The notes: generated by a model from the sequence alone, not told the origin. A stretch of 64,000 nt of DNA from Bacillota bacterium (GCA_023410715.1 JAEYPN010000014.1:1-64000), one strand, 5' to 3'; counted from the first letter of the stretch, positions 45,020-56,500 are shown. A program made the numbers and translations.

Positions 45020-46340
45020 TATCAACCGCGAGGTTAATTTAAACGAAGAGTATGAAGTAATTGTAGTCGGCGGTGGACCATCAGGGGTCGCTGCATCCAT
45101 ATCTTGTGCAAGACAAGGAAAAAAAGTTTTGCTTATTGAAGCATCAGGCTCTTTAGGTGGAATGGCCACAATTGGCCTAGTTCCTGCTTGGTGTCCTTTT
45201 TCTGACAAAGAAAAAATTATTTATAAAAGTATTGCTGAAGAAATTTTTAACTTGGCTAAAGAAGGAGTTCCTTTCGTTGATCCAAAACGTCTTGACTGGG
45301 TACCAATTAATAAGGAACAGTTTAAACTTGTTTGTGATAAATTAGTCATGAATAGTAACGTTGATGTATTATTTAATACATTTGTTACTGGTGTTGACTT
45401 AACTGATGAAAGAAATATTGATTGCTTATACACTGCATCAAAAAAAGGTCTAGAAGCATATAAAGCTAAAGTATACGTTGATGCTTCCGCTGATGCTGAC
45501 TTAGTATATTTTGCTGGTGGTTCTTTCTTGAAAAATGAAGGAAATCAATCAGCTACTCATTGTTTTATCTTAAGTAATATTGACATAGAAGCATATAAAG
45601 CTTATGGCATAATGCATAATGACAATAAAAATTGTTTTATTCATGATATTGTTAAAGATCCTAAGTATCCCAACATTGATTCAAGTCATTTCTGCAACAA
45701 CATCATTGGTCCTGGTACACTTGGGTTTAATGCTGGACATATTCTAGAGGTTAATCCGCTAGACCCTAAATCTATTTCTAAAGCCTTAATGGAAGGACGT
45801 ATTAAAGCGCATGAGTATTCAATGGCTTTAAAAGAATACTATCCTCAAGCTTTTAAAGATAATTATTTAGTCGAGACCGCTCCAGCACTTGGTATTAGAG
45901 ATTCAAGAAGAATCGAAGGAGATTATGTTCTAACAGTTGAGGATTATGAAGCTAGAAGAACATTTGAAGATGAAATAGGTCGTAATTCATATTATATCGA
46001 CATTCATAGAACCGTTAAGGAAATGGAACTTGAAAAAGAAGGCTTAATTCCTAAACCATATGAAGAGGTTCATCGATATGGTAAAGGCGAATCACACGGT
46101 ATTCCTTATCGTTCACTTGTACCAAAAAGTCTAGATAACGTTGTTGTATGTGGTAGATCAATTTCTACCGATCGCGCTGTTCAAGGTTCTGTAAGAGTTA
46201 TGCCAACATGCTTTGTAACCGGAGAAGCTGCTGGATTAGCTGCCGCAGTAGCGCTTGAAAATGAAAGTATTAATATGCATAAAATTGATGTAGAAAAACT
46301 AAGAAAAATCTTGATAGAACGTGGAGCGTATATCAAGTAG
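45006..46340 (+). CDS. FAD-dependent oxidoreductase 3, non-AUG start
   Basis: A 444-residue paralog closest to the one at 60925. The FAD loop EVIVVGGGPSGVAAS lies upstream of the first in-frame ATG (45129), which would cut off the cofactor site, so the true start is earlier. In frame there is no ATG, GTG or TTG before it; CTG at 45006 sits 8 bases after GAGGAGG (44991-44997) and gives MKTHSINREVNLNEEYEV. ATT at 45000 is the other option. Mid block LGIRDSRRIEGDYVLT and C-terminal VVVCGRSISTDRAVQG are intact. Confidence 0.8.
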   Translation: MKTHSINREVNLNEEYEVIVVGGGPSGVAASISCARQGKKVLLIEASGSLGGMATIGLVPAWCPFSDKEKIIYKSIAEEIFNLAKEGVPFVDPKRLDWVPINKEQFKLVCDKLVMNSNVDVLFNTFVTGVDLTDERNIDCLYTASKKGLEAYKAKVYVDASADADLVYFAGGSFLKNEGNQSATHCFILSNIDIEAYKAYGIMHNDNKNCFIHDIVKDPKYPNIDSSHFCNNIIGPGTLGFNAGHILEVNPLDPKSISKALMEGRIKAHEYSMALKEYYPQAFKDNYLVETAPALGIRDSRRIEGDYVLTVEDYEARRTFEDEIGRNSYYIDIHRTVKEMELEKEGLIPKPYEEVHRYGKGESHGIPYRSLVPKSLDNVVVCGRSISTDRAVQGSVRVMPTCFVTGEAAGLAAAVALENESINMHKIDVEKLRKILIERGAYIK

Positions 46341-46349
46341 GAGGTAAAT

Positions 46350-49349
46350 ATGAAATCCTTTATTCACAAACATAAAAAGATTACATCCTGGTTATGTGTT
46401 GTGCTTGCGTTGACTTTATTTTTTATCGTTAGAGGTCTTGTGGCCAAAGAAAAAGTTGATGAGTTATCATATCATACGCCATATTACAAAAACGATAATA
46501 TTTTGGAACCAAGTTATAGTGAATATTTGCGAAGCTTAACGTCAAAAGCTTCTGGAACAACAAATAAAACAGTTAATTATAAAGACTTTGTGTTTAATAA
46601 TAATCTAGAAGTTATTGACGATGAAGCAGTTAAAATAAATAACAAAGAACAACTTAAGGTAAAGTTTTCTAATTATCAGGCAGGAATGTATAATCTATCT
46701 ATAAATTTCATGTATGATGGTAATGATATTTTACCTATCAAACTTGCAATTTTAGTTAATGGCGAATATCTATATTATGAATTAAGATCAGTTAATCTAC
46801 CAATTAAATGGCAGGTTAAGGATTCATATAAAAAGATAGGTGCTATTCAAAATGAATTTAATTTTTCAAGTGACCGTTATGGGAATGACCTACAACCAAA
46901 CACCGAAATTATTAGTGAATTTAAGGATACTTATGTTTATGATAGTAGCTATTACCATATTAATCCTTTAATGTTTTATTTAGATGGTGAAGAAATTGAA
47001 TTTACTATTAAATCACTATCAGATAACATTATTATAAAAGATATTAGTATTCTAAAGCCTATTGAAACTATTTCTTATTCAGAGTATAAAGAAAACCAAA
47101 GCAATGTTGAATTAGCTAAAAATACTATTACTCTTGAATCAGAATATTATTCATATAAGAGTGATCCATCAACAAAGCTTTCAAGTGATACTAATGCTAA
47201 TTCAACTCCATATAAAACAAGTAAAAAATTCCTAAATTCCATTGATTCAGCAACCTTCAATTCACCAGGACAAAGCATTTCTTGGGAATTTAATGTGCCA
47301 GAATCAGGTTATTATTATTTAACATTTAAGTACATTCAAAATACAAATTTAGATATGCCAGCATTTAGAGAAATATTAGTGGATGATGAGTTATTGTTTA
47401 AAGAACTTCAGGATTATTCTTTTCAATACACAAGCAATTGGAAAAATGAAACCATTAATATTGATGGCGAAAATGTAGCTTTTTATTTTTCTAAAGGAAC
47501 CCACAGCATTAGTTTAAGAGTTAGTATAGAAAAATATAGGGAAGTTATTGAGTCTTTACAAAGTGTAATTAGGGATATTAATGATTTAGCTTTAGATATA
47601 AAAAAATATACCGCAGGTACTTCAACTGATGCGGACAGAGATTATTCAATGCTTGATGTAATTCCTGATTTAGTGGAACAATTAACGAAAATGAGGAATA
47701 CCATTGATAATGCTTATCGTTATGCTAATTCATTAAATGATAGCGAGTATGTATCAACAGATTTAAATAGCTTAAAGTTATCAATTGAAACACTAGATGA
47801 ATTTATTGAAGATCCTAACACAATTGCTACAGAATTAAGCAAGTTTTCTGAAGGATCATCTTCTATATCACAATACTTAAGCACTCAAATTTTAGACCTT
47901 ACAACATCACCACTAGGGTTAGAAAAAATTTATTTAAATAATGATAGTAAATTACCAAAAGCCAAAGCTAGTGGTTTTAGAACATTCTTTGAAGAAATTA
48001 AGAAATTTTTCTTGTCATTTAAAAACAATGAATATAACGATCTAGAAAATGATAGTGAAGCAATTAACGTTTGGGTTAACCGTCCAAGAGTTTATGTTGA
48101 GTTAATGCAACAAATGATTGATGAAGGTTTTACTAAAGAAACAGGAATTAAAGTAAAACTATCATTAATGCCAAGTACAAATAAACTTGTTCTAGCAAAC
48201 GCAGCCGGTCGTCAACCAGATCTGGCGATGGGTGTGGGATCATCAACGACATTTGAATTTGCGTTAAGAGAAGCTGCCGTCGATTTTAGACAGTTTGAAG
48301 GTTATGAAGAGATTGTTAAAAACTTTTCAAAAGGTGTAATGATTCCATACGTTTATAATGATGGCGTTTATGGCTTGCCAGAAGTTCAAAGCTTTTATTT
48401 AACATTTTATCGCACCGATATTTTAAATAAATTATCACTTGGTGATAGTATTCCAAATACGTGGGATGATGTTAAAGCTATTTTACCGGAGTTACAAAAT
48501 TATGGTATGAACTATTATATACCACTAGCATCAGATACAGCATATAAGAGTTTTTCCTTTACTTTACCTTTCTATTATCAAAATAGAGCAGGCCTTTACT
48601 CAGCTGATGGTACAAAGACCGTTATTGATTCTGAAGAAGGTATTAAGGCAATGAAACTTATGACGGAGTTATTTACAACTTACGCCTTACAAGCACAAGT
48701 ATCAAGCTTTTACAATCATTTCCGTTATGGAACAATTCCAATTGGTATTTCAAGTAACGATACTTATGTTAAGTTATTAATTGCTGCTCCAGAAATCAAA
48801 AATAACTGGTCAATTGCTTTATATCCTGGCGTTCAAGATGAAACAACAGGTGAAATTTTACGCTATGCCCCTGTATCATCTTCAGGTGTAATGATGTTTA
48901 AAACTGATCGTGATCAAAATAAAGTATTTGAATTTGTTAAATGGTGGTTTAAAACCGAAGTTCAAGAACAATTTGCGTTTGATCTTCAAACTATGTATGG
49001 TAAGGAATTTATTTGGTTTACCTCAAATAGAGAAGCTTTCAAAACTTTATCTATTCCGGAAGAACATAAAGATATTATTTTAAATCAATGGGACTGGGCA
49101 GCTGAAGCTCCTAGTGTTCCTGGCTCATATATGTTAGAAAGAGAAATCTCAAACTCATGGAACAAAATTGCGTTAAACAACCAAAATATTCGGGATACGC
49201 TAGAAACTGCTGTTATAACAGTTAATCGCGAGTTAGAGCGAAAATTAGAAGAATTTAAATATATTAAAGATGGAATAAAAGTTAAGGACTATATAATTCC
49301 AACAGCTGATAATATTGATTATTGGCTGAAGGAAAGAAAGGGTGATTAA
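46350..49349 (+). CDS. Membrane-anchored sugar-binding protein with large extra domains
   Basis: A 999-residue protein. A single N-terminal transmembrane anchor (about 13-29) is followed by two beta-sandwich modules (about 50-230 and 250-390; the second, with [10 protein letters not shown] and GTHSISLRV, is carbohydrate-module-like), a helical region (about 395-540) and a family-1 solute-binding domain (about 575-999: [49 protein letters not shown]). It probably captures a large glycan for the adjacent permease pair. There is no lipobox, unlike the first binding protein. AGGAGGT precedes the ATG. Confidence 0.8.
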   Translation: MKSFIHKHKKITSWLCVVLALTLFFIVRGLVAKEKVDELSYHTPYYKNDNILEPSYSEYLRSLTSKASGTTNKTVNYKDFVFNNNLEVIDDEAVKINNKEQLKVKFSNYQAGMYNLSINFMYDGNDILPIKLAILVNGEYLYYELRSVNLPIKWQVKDSYKKIGAIQNEFNFSSDRYGNDLQPNTEIISEFKDTYVYDSSYYHINPLMFYLDGEEIEFTIKSLSDNIIIKDISILKPIETISYSEYKENQSNVELAKNTITLESEYYSYKSDPSTKLSSDTNANSTPYKTSKKFLNSIDSATFNSPGQSISWEFNVPESGYYYLTFKYIQNTNLDMPAFREILVDDELLFKELQDYSFQYTSNWKNETINIDGENVAFYFSKGTHSISLRVSIEKYREVIESLQSVIRDINDLALDIKKYTAGTSTDADRDYSMLDVIPDLVEQLTKMRNTIDNAYRYANSLNDSEYVSTDLNSLKLSIETLDEFIEDPNTIATELSKFSEGSSSISQYLSTQILDLTTSPLGLEKIYLNNDSKLPKAKASGFRTFFEEIKKFFLSFKNNEYNDLENDSEAINVWVNRPRVYVELMQQMIDEGFTKETGIKVKLSLMPSTNKLVLANAAGRQPDLAMGVGSSTTFEFALREAAVDFRQFEGYEEIVKNFSKGVMIPYVYNDGVYGLPEVQSFYLTFYRTDILNKLSLGDSIPNTWDDVKAILPELQNYGMNYYIPLASDTAYKSFSFTLPFYYQNRAGLYSADGTKTVIDSEEGIKAMKLMTELFTTYALQAQVSSFYNHFRYGTIPIGISSNDTYVKLLIAAPEIKNNWSIALYPGVQDETTGEILRYAPVSSSGVMMFKTDRDQNKVFEFVKWWFKTEVQEQFAFDLQTMYGKEFIWFTSNREAFKTLSIPEEHKDIILNQWDWAAEAPSVPGSYMLEREISNSWNKIALNNQNIRDTLETAVITVNRELERKLEEFKYIKDGIKVKDYIIPTADNIDYWLKERKGD

Positions 49350-49350
49350 T

Positions 49351-50304
49351 GTGGAAGATGTAAAACAAACTAATTTTTTCTATAATCTAAAAGAAAAATT
49401 GACTAAATCAAAAACATTAAAAGGTGCTTCTCCTCTTTCAATAATCGCCTTTTTAGGACCATACTATGTTTTATTCTTTATTTTTATTGTTTTAAGTGTT
49501 GGGGCTGCCATTTATTTATCATTTACTTATTTTAATACAATTCAAGTTCCATCATTTGTTGGATTTAAAAACTATGTTAACATCCTAACTAAGGATGCAA
49601 TATTTATGCAAAATGTTTTACCAAACACGCTTAAATTTGCTATCTGTGTAGGACCTGGTGGATATTTACTAGGATTCTTCTTAGCATGGAGTTTGGCACA
49701 AGTAACTCATAAAATTAGAACCGTTATGGCAATTGTTATTTATTCACCATCAATGGTTTCAGGTGTTACAATGGCAGTTATTTGGAAAGTATTTTTTAGT
49801 GGTGATGTGACTGGTTATTTAAATAATTTTTTAATTAATCTAGGGTTGATTGAAAACCCGGTTCAGTGGTTACAGTCAACAAAATATTTAATGCTCATTA
49901 TGATTATCGTATCTTTATGGGGATCGATGGGCGTTGGATTCTTAGCGATGTTATCAGGTATTTTGAATATTAATCAGGAAATCTTTGAAGCTGCGTATAT
50001 TGATGGAATCAAGAACAAAGCTCAAGAAATTTTCTATGTAACTATTCCTTCAATGAAACCACAGATGTTATTTGGGGCCGTTATGGCGATTGTAAGTACG
50101 TTTAAATCCGGGGCCATTGGAGTGCAACTATCAGGCTCTAACCCAACGCCACAATATGCTGGACAATTAATTATCAATCATATTGATGATTATGGCTTTA
50201 TTAGATATGAAATGGGTTATGCCGCTGCCTTATCAGTTGTTTTACTTTTAATAATCTTAGTATTTTCTAAAGTAGCAACAAAGTATTTAACAGAAAGGGA
50301 TTAG
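49351..50304 (+). CDS. Sugar ABC permease, MalF type (pair 1)
   Basis: A permease of about 317 residues with six hydrophobic segments. The EAA loop [20 protein letters not shown] contacts the ATPase. GTG at 49351 follows AAAGGGTGAT by a suitable distance and is preferred over GTG 49342, which overlaps the previous stop. It partners with the next permease. Confidence 0.9.
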   Translation: MEDVKQTNFFYNLKEKLTKSKTLKGASPLSIIAFLGPYYVLFFIFIVLSVGAAIYLSFTYFNTIQVPSFVGFKNYVNILTKDAIFMQNVLPNTLKFAICVGPGGYLLGFFLAWSLAQVTHKIRTVMAIVIYSPSMVSGVTMAVIWKVFFSGDVTGYLNNFLINLGLIENPVQWLQSTKYLMLIMIIVSLWGSMGVGFLAMLSGILNINQEIFEAAYIDGIKNKAQEIFYVTIPSMKPQMLFGAVMAIVSTFKSGAIGVQLSGSNPTPQYAGQLIINHIDDYGFIRYEMGYAAALSVVLLLIILVFSKVATKYLTERD

Positions 50305-50313
50305 GTGAGATAT

Positions 50314-51183
50314 ATGGCTAATTTTAAAGGTACAAAAATAAATCCATCACACTTCTCACTTTCACAAGTCAAATTTTTACTTTATTTAATACCTATTTGT
50401 CTTTTTATGGCTTTACCAATTATTTATATTTTAAATAACGCCTTTAAACCAGCAGATGAACTATTTGCTTATCCGCCAAAGTTTTTTGTTATTAAACCAA
50501 CACTTAGGAACTTTACTAACCTATTTCGACAATCATCTTCATCAGGTGTGCCTTTTACTAGATATTTATTTAATACAATAGTTACTACAATATTAGGTGT
50601 GACACTTACTCTTATTATGACAGCGATGACAGGATTTGGTTTATCAAAACTAAACTTTAGAGGAAAAAAGGCCTTATTTAAAATAAATCAAATGGCATTA
50701 ATGTTTGTACCAATTGCCGTAACAATTCCTCGTTTTATTATAATTACGAAAATTGGTTTTTACAATAGCTTTTGGGCGCAGATAATTCCTGCACTTGCAA
50801 TGCCGGTTGGTTTATTCTTAATTAAACAAAATGTCGATCAAGTTCCAAATGAACTTATAGAAGCAGCTAAAATGGATGGAGCAACTGATTTTCAAGTTTT
50901 CTTTAAAATTGTTATTCCTATTATTAAACCAGCTTTAGCAACTGTCGCAATTCTTGCTTTCCAAGAATTCTGGAATAGTGAAACAGCGTCAAACTTATAT
51001 ATTGATAGTGAATCGAAAAAAACTTTAGCATTCTTCTTATCAACAATTTCTGCCGGAAGTACTGTGGCAGGGAAAGGAATGGAAGCGGCCGCAACATTTA
51101 TTATGTTTGTTCCTAACTTAATTATTTTTGTTTTGATTCAAAATAAGGTTATGGATACAATGGCTCATTCTGGTATTAAGTAA
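50314..51183 (+). CDS. Sugar ABC permease, MalG type (pair 1)
   Basis: A permease of about 289 residues with six hydrophobic segments. The EAA loop is EAAKMDGATDFQVFFKIVIP, and the N-terminal block FKPADELFAYPPKFF is typical of the MalG class. ATG 50314, 5 bases after AGGTGA, is preferred over GTG 50305. Confidence 0.9.
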   Translation: MANFKGTKINPSHFSLSQVKFLLYLIPICLFMALPIIYILNNAFKPADELFAYPPKFFVIKPTLRNFTNLFRQSSSSGVPFTRYLFNTIVTTILGVTLTLIMTAMTGFGLSKLNFRGKKALFKINQMALMFVPIAVTIPRFIIITKIGFYNSFWAQIIPALAMPVGLFLIKQNVDQVPNELIEAAKMDGATDFQVFFKIVIPIIKPALATVAILAFQEFWNSETASNLYIDSESKKTLAFFLSTISAGSTVAGKGMEAAATFIMFVPNLIIFVLIQNKVMDTMAHSGIK

Positions 51184-51184
51184 A

Positions 51185-53215
51185 ATGAAAAAGTTTAAAA
51201 GAATATTAATTGTCTTACTAGCAGGACTCATTCTTGGATTTAATTTAACTGTAAAGGCTGAAAGTGGGGTACCATATACTACTTATACTGAAGATTCAAG
51301 GGGAAGATTAATTCCAACTCAGGATGCGTATATTGCTTTAAGTGTTTATAATGACTTCTTAGGAGAGAAGTTATCTGAACCAAGTGATATTTTCTTAGAT
51401 AAAAATGATACTTTATATATTGCGGATGCCGGAAATAAACGAATCCTAATTATTGAAAAAGGCATCACGAATGTAAGAAGCATCAGATATGAAAAATTTA
51501 TTAAGCCAACTGGTGTTTATGTTACGGATAACTTTGATATCTACGTTGCTGATCCTAATGCCAAAGCTGTTTTCATGTTTGATAAGGATGGAAATTTTAA
51601 ACAAAAATATGAAAAGCCAACAAGCATTTTATTTGGAACAGAAACATCATATAGTCCTCAGAAGGTTGTTGTAGATAAAAGAGGTAACTTATATATTGTA
51701 AGTAATGGTAACTATAACGGTTTAATCCAAATTAATAAATATGGGGAATTTCTAGGATATTTTGGTGCTAATAATTCACAAATTACTATGCGTCAAAAGT
51801 TAATTAAATCAATTTTCCCTAAAGAAATTGTTAGTCAATATTTTAAAGTAATTCCTTTAACACCTTATAATGTCTCAATTGATGACGATGGTTTAATTTA
51901 TACAATTACTCGTGGTACAGAAAATAACGCTATTAGAAAGTTAAATATTGGTGGCACTAATAAAATATCAAAATTAATGCGAACATCACTTACTTTTAGT
52001 GATATTACGGTTGGACCAATTGGTAATATGTATACAATTGACGATAACGGTATGATTTATGAATATGATACTGATGGCAATTTGCTTTTTAACTTCGGTG
52101 GAAAAGATAACATCGGTATTTATAAAGGTTTATTAAATACTGCATCAGGAATCGTTGTCGATAAAAATTATTATATTTATGTTATTGACTCAAAAAATAA
52201 TGAACTTCATGTATTTATGCCAACGGAATTTTCAACATTAGTTCATGAAGCATTAGATTTATATCAACAAGGTTTATATGTTGAATCGAAAGGACCATGG
52301 GAAAAAGTCTTAGAATACAACTATATGTTTGATCTTGCTCATAAAGGTATTGGCCAAGCTTACTTTAAAGAAGGTAATATGGAAGAAGCGATGGAACGTT
52401 TTAAAATGATTGGCGATATGAAGGGTTATTCTAATGCGTACTGGGAAGTAAGAAATGAATGGCTAGTTAATAATTTAACAACAATCTTTATTATTATTGG
52501 CGTTTTAGTTTTAATTGGATTTATTTATTCAAAATTATTTAAAAAGAAAGTTCAAAATAAGATAAAACCATTAAAAGATAAAATCTATAATAGGCCGCTT
52601 GTTAGTGAAATAACATTTGCTTTAAAAATTAGAAAAAAACCAACTGATGTAATGCAAGATATTCAAAGAAATCGAGGAATTTCTTTGAAAACCGCAATGA
52701 TTTTATATGTTTTAGCATTTATCATGATGATCTTAAAAATCTATTTTACTGGACCTTCATTTTCTAATGCTGAAACACAGTTCATCTCGTTATTCCAGGA
52801 AATGTTTAATACAGCAGCTCCAATTGCGTTATTTATTATCGCTAACTATATGATCGCAACAATAACTGATGGCCAAGGTAAGTTTATGCAAGTTGTAAAG
52901 GCCTCAGCTTGTTGCTTAATCCCTTATATCATTCTAACGCCAATTGGTACGATTTTAAGTAATTTCTTAACACAAAATGAAGCTTTCATTTATCAATTAA
53001 TTAACACAATAACCATTGCATGGGTATTTCTTCTAATCTTCATTATGGTTAAAGATTTACATAACTATTCGTTCTGGGGAACAATTGGTAATATATTACT
53101 GACACTATTTGCTTTTGCTGTATTTGCTGTAGCAATTTTACTATTAAATAATGTTTTAGGTAGAATTATCGACTTTGTTGGACAAATCATTAAGGAGGTG
53201 TTTGCTCGTGGCTAA
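51185..53215 (+). CDS. NHL-propeller protein with Yip1-like membrane domain
   Basis: A 676-residue protein with a signal peptide (to about 26), a beta-propeller of NHL-type repeats outside (EPSDIFLDKNDTLYIADAGN, KPTGVYVTDNFDIYVADPN, ASGIVVDKNYYIYVIDS), a TPR-like stretch (350-420), a transmembrane helix (about 430-450), and a C-terminal Yip1-like domain of four or five helices (500-670). Similar proteins travel with DUF5696 genes and sugar permeases in Bacillota, to my knowledge without a defined role. ATG follows the previous stop by one base without a clear Shine-Dalgarno, so it relies on coupling. Confidence 0.72.
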   Translation: MKKFKRILIVLLAGLILGFNLTVKAESGVPYTTYTEDSRGRLIPTQDAYIALSVYNDFLGEKLSEPSDIFLDKNDTLYIADAGNKRILIIEKGITNVRSIRYEKFIKPTGVYVTDNFDIYVADPNAKAVFMFDKDGNFKQKYEKPTSILFGTETSYSPQKVVVDKRGNLYIVSNGNYNGLIQINKYGEFLGYFGANNSQITMRQKLIKSIFPKEIVSQYFKVIPLTPYNVSIDDDGLIYTITRGTENNAIRKLNIGGTNKISKLMRTSLTFSDITVGPIGNMYTIDDNGMIYEYDTDGNLLFNFGGKDNIGIYKGLLNTASGIVVDKNYYIYVIDSKNNELHVFMPTEFSTLVHEALDLYQQGLYVESKGPWEKVLEYNYMFDLAHKGIGQAYFKEGNMEEAMERFKMIGDMKGYSNAYWEVRNEWLVNNLTTIFIIIGVLVLIGFIYSKLFKKKVQNKIKPLKDKIYNRPLVSEITFALKIRKKPTDVMQDIQRNRGISLKTAMILYVLAFIMMILKIYFTGPSFSNAETQFISLFQEMFNTAAPIALFIIANYMIATITDGQGKFMQVVKASACCLIPYIILTPIGTILSNFLTQNEAFIYQLINTITIAWVFLLIFIMVKDLHNYSFWGTIGNILLTLFAFAVFAVAILLLNNVLGRIIDFVGQIIKEVFARG

Positions 53216-55583
53216 AAGTATAATAAAAAAATTAGTAATTGTTATATTGCTTGTTTTAATTCCTATGGTTGCGGTTAAAGCAACAACTCTAAAAGAAATT
53301 AAAGATAGTATTTATAATGTTAAGCCATCAATTTTTGGCAATGAGATTTATAATTCTAACCGTTATACTCAAGTTGATGATTTAAGTATAAGAGATGATA
53401 GTAAAAATATTGAAATATCATCTACTGGGGTAGAAACAATTTTTTATAACGAGATTTATAAAGATGACAAGTTAATTTCTAAAAATGATAAATTAGAAAT
53501 GTACTTTGATTCAAAAACCCAAATCTTTAAAATAAAGAATATTGAGACTGGTTATATTTGGTCAAGTGCCTTCTATGAGACATCGCCAGATAACTCAGAA
53601 GCAGTTAATGCGCGTTTAACTTCGATTGCCTTAATTGAGTTTTATTCATATAATGAAGAAACAAAAAAATTAAGTAATAATTTAACAGAACATAATACGA
53701 ATTACTACACTAATAAAATTGGTGTTGGTAGAAAATACATGGCTTCAGTTGAGTCATATCCAGATAATGCAAATGCTAAAGTTACACTTTTTATTGATTT
53801 CCTAATTGCTAAAATTCGCTTTGCGATGGATGTAACTTTAAAAGAAGATGGATTACATGTTTATATTCCTAATAACCAAATAGAAGAGTATGGAAATAGC
53901 AAGTTAGCTTCTATTACAGTTTTCCCAACATTTGGAGCAACGTGCGAGGATTTAGTTCCAGGATATTTCATTTTACCAGATGGAACTGGTGCTTTATACC
54001 GCTTTAAGGATAACGGTGACGAGCTTCAACCAATGTATAACGCAAAGTATTATGGTGGGAATATTGGACTAAAAAATGGTCAAACAAACAATTTTTCACA
54101 ATATACTTTACCTTTCTATGGAAATGTTCATGGAATTAATCAAGATGGATATTTTTGCCATATTATTGAAGGCGACAAAAATGCCAATTTAATCTTTAAT
54201 CCATCAGGAGCATCAAATATTTCTTACAACTATATAACTAATAAGTTTATCTTTAGAGAGTCATATATTTACCCAACCAGTTTATCGGAATCAGAATCTG
54301 GTGGTGGTATTAATGTGATTGAAGATAAAAAAAGTACGGATAATATTCATTTTGTTTATCAGTTTGTAGGTGGAAATGATGCTTCATATGTTGGAATTGC
54401 TAATAAATATCGTGAATATTTAATTAATAATAACATCTTAGAGGAAAAAGAAACTAACTATGGCATGAGTTTTGAATTCTTACTTTCTGAATCAGAGTCT
54501 GGTCTATTTGGTAATAGAACATTCGCAGTTACAAAAGTTAAAGAAGTAAAAGAAATTATCCAAGATTATATTACTAGTGGTGGAAAAATTAATAATATTG
54601 TTTTAAAAGGATGGGCCAAAGGTGGATTAAGTGGAATGACACCTTATAAGATTAGATATGAGTCCAAAGTAGGTACAAAAAATGACTTTAATGAATTAGA
54701 AGAGTATTGTACGGAAAATAACATTCAAGTCATCTATTATAATGATTACTTAAAAACATATTCTTCAAGTAAAAGAAGTAATGAATCAAGCGATTTTGCA
54801 AGAGGCTATCATAAGTTAAAATTAAAAACAACAATTGATAGTTATATGTATAAAGATGAATATTATTTATATCCATTTAAATCACTTGAATTTGCTAAAG
54901 AGGATGCTAAAGAATATAGTAAATTGTCTATTGATAGTTTAGCTCTTGATTCTATTGGCTATATGTTATTCTCATATAATGATGATAATGTCTTAAATAG
55001 TAGAAGTAAAACTGCTTCATTATTTAATGAAACATTAATTGTCTTAAATGAAAAAAATATTAAAACTTCGGTTTATCAACCAAATTACTATTTGTTAAAT
55101 CAAACTGATAATTATTTAGATTATCCAATTTATAATCTTCAGATTACCATTTTTGATGATACTATTCCATTCTTAAGTATTGTCTTACATGATACAATGG
55201 ATCTTTATTCACCATTAACTAATCTTTCAACTAACCAAGAAGAACTAGCATTATTATATCTTGATTTTGGCATCAATCCATCTTATATTCTAACTAATGA
55301 TTCGACTTATAAATTAAAGTTTACTAATTCATGGAATTTATATTCAACAATTTATAAGAACTGGAAAGATAACATTTTAAGGATGAACCAAAAAGTTAAA
55401 GGTGGTTTTGAGGAAATAAGTGGTGCTCATATTACATCAAGACTTGTTAGACAAAAAGGTGTTGTTGAATCAGATTATAGTAATGGGGTAAAAATTATTT
55501 TTAACTATACTACCGAAGCAATTAATTATAATGGTACGCTTATTAATCCTGTTGATTACTTATTAATTGGTGGTGATAAATAA
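53208..55583 (+). CDS. DUF5696-like exported protein
   Basis: About 791 residues with an N-terminal signal/anchor (IIKKLVIVILLVLIPMVAVKA), then a beta-rich half (TFGATCEDLVPGYFILPDGTGALYRF) and a TIM-barrel-like half (NNIVLKGWAKGGLSGM, IQVIYYNDYLK, LSIDSLALDSIGYMLFS). The pattern fits DUF5696, an uncharacterised family near sugar transporters whose barrel half may be a glycosidase. GTG 53208, 7 bases after AAGGAGGTG, is the start; the frame opens at 53175. It overlaps the previous gene by 8 bp. Confidence 0.7.
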   Translation: MAKSIIKKLVIVILLVLIPMVAVKATTLKEIKDSIYNVKPSIFGNEIYNSNRYTQVDDLSIRDDSKNIEISSTGVETIFYNEIYKDDKLISKNDKLEMYFDSKTQIFKIKNIETGYIWSSAFYETSPDNSEAVNARLTSIALIEFYSYNEETKKLSNNLTEHNTNYYTNKIGVGRKYMASVESYPDNANAKVTLFIDFLIAKIRFAMDVTLKEDGLHVYIPNNQIEEYGNSKLASITVFPTFGATCEDLVPGYFILPDGTGALYRFKDNGDELQPMYNAKYYGGNIGLKNGQTNNFSQYTLPFYGNVHGINQDGYFCHIIEGDKNANLIFNPSGASNISYNYITNKFIFRESYIYPTSLSESESGGGINVIEDKKSTDNIHFVYQFVGGNDASYVGIANKYREYLINNNILEEKETNYGMSFEFLLSESESGLFGNRTFAVTKVKEVKEIIQDYITSGGKINNIVLKGWAKGGLSGMTPYKIRYESKVGTKNDFNELEEYCTENNIQVIYYNDYLKTYSSSKRSNESSDFARGYHKLKLKTTIDSYMYKDEYYLYPFKSLEFAKEDAKEYSKLSIDSLALDSIGYMLFSYNDDNVLNSRSKTASLFNETLIVLNEKNIKTSVYQPNYYLLNQTDNYLDYPIYNLQITIFDDTIPFLSIVLHDTMDLYSPLTNLSTNQEELALLYLDFGINPSYILTNDSTYKLKFTNSWNLYSTIYKNWKDNILRMNQKVKGGFEEISGAHITSRLVRQKGVVESDYSNGVKIIFNYTTEAINYNGTLINPVDYLLIGGDK

Positions 55584-56500
55584 TGAAACTATCACAAAAA
55601 AAGCGTGAATGGCTATTTGGCTATTTATTTACAGGAATATGGATTATTGGGTTTATTATTTTCACTTTAATACCTATCTGTCAATCATTTTTCTATAGTT
55701 TAACTGATGCCAAAGTAACAAGATTTGGTATAGAAAATAAGAGTATTATTGGTTTCATGACTTATCGAAAAGCCATCATATCTGATGTATCTTTTGTTGA
55801 ATCAATGATTACATATTTTAAGAGTATGTTAATTACTTTAGTAGCTGTAATAGTTTTTTCTGTTATTATAGCTGTTATCTTAAATAAAAAATTCTTCTTG
55901 CGAGGTTTCTGGCGTACTGTGTACTTTTTGCCAGTAATAATTTCAAGTGGACCAGTTTTAAAAAGATTAACGAATGAAGGGGCCACTAGCATCCTTATGA
56001 GTGGTGAGTCAACAGGTTTAATTGGCTCCTTACAAAGCAGTCTACCTGAGTTTTTTACCACAATTATTAATACTGTATTTGGGCGAATTGTGGTCATTTT
56101 ATGGTTTACAGGTGTGCCTGTTTTAATCTTCTTAGCCGGACTTCAAAAAATTAACGTTAACATTTTTGAAGCAGCTAAGGTTGATGGAGCATCTAAATGG
56201 GAAATGTTTTGGAAAATTACTCTACCTTCATTAAAACCATTAATTAACATTAACGTAATTTATACAGTTGTATCTTTATCAACCTTCTCTAATAATGCTG
56301 TACTAGGCTATATTAATAGTAAAAATATTAATGATAAGTATGGATATTGTAATACACTAACATGGATTTATTTCCTTGTGACAATCATTGTCCTTGCTAT
56401 AATTCTTTTAATCTTAAATATTGGTGGACTTAAAAGACGAAAAATTAAAGAAGTTAAGATGTATCGTGATGTACCTAAGACAGTTGAGGTGACAGAATGA
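55583..56500 (+). CDS. Sugar ABC permease, MalF type (pair 2)
   Basis: A 305-residue permease with six hydrophobic segments and EAA loop EAAKVDGASKWEMFWKITLP. It starts in a TAATG overlap with the previous gene. The stretch STILMSGESTGLIGSLQSSL is a long extracytoplasmic loop, as in lipoprotein-fed oligosaccharide systems. Confidence 0.9.
   Translation: MKLSQKKREWLFGYLFTGIWIIGFIIFTLIPICQSFFYSLTDAKVTRFGIENKSIIGFMTYRKAIISDVSFVESMITYFKSMLITLVAVIVFSVIIAVILNKKFFLRGFWRTVYFLPVIISSGPVLKRLTNEGATSILMSGESTGLIGSLQSSLPEFFTTIINTVFGRIVVILWFTGVPVLIFLAGLQKINVNIFEAAKVDGASKWEMFWKITLPSLKPLININVIYTVVSLSTFSNNAVLGYINSKNINDKYGYCNTLTWIYFLVTIIVLAIILLILNIGGLKRRKIKEVKMYRDVPKTVEVTE

Noticed and set aside
45129..46340. 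ATG 45129 as start of oxidoreductase 3
   Set aside because: It would remove the GGGPSG cofactor loop that is clearly encoded in the same frame upstream.
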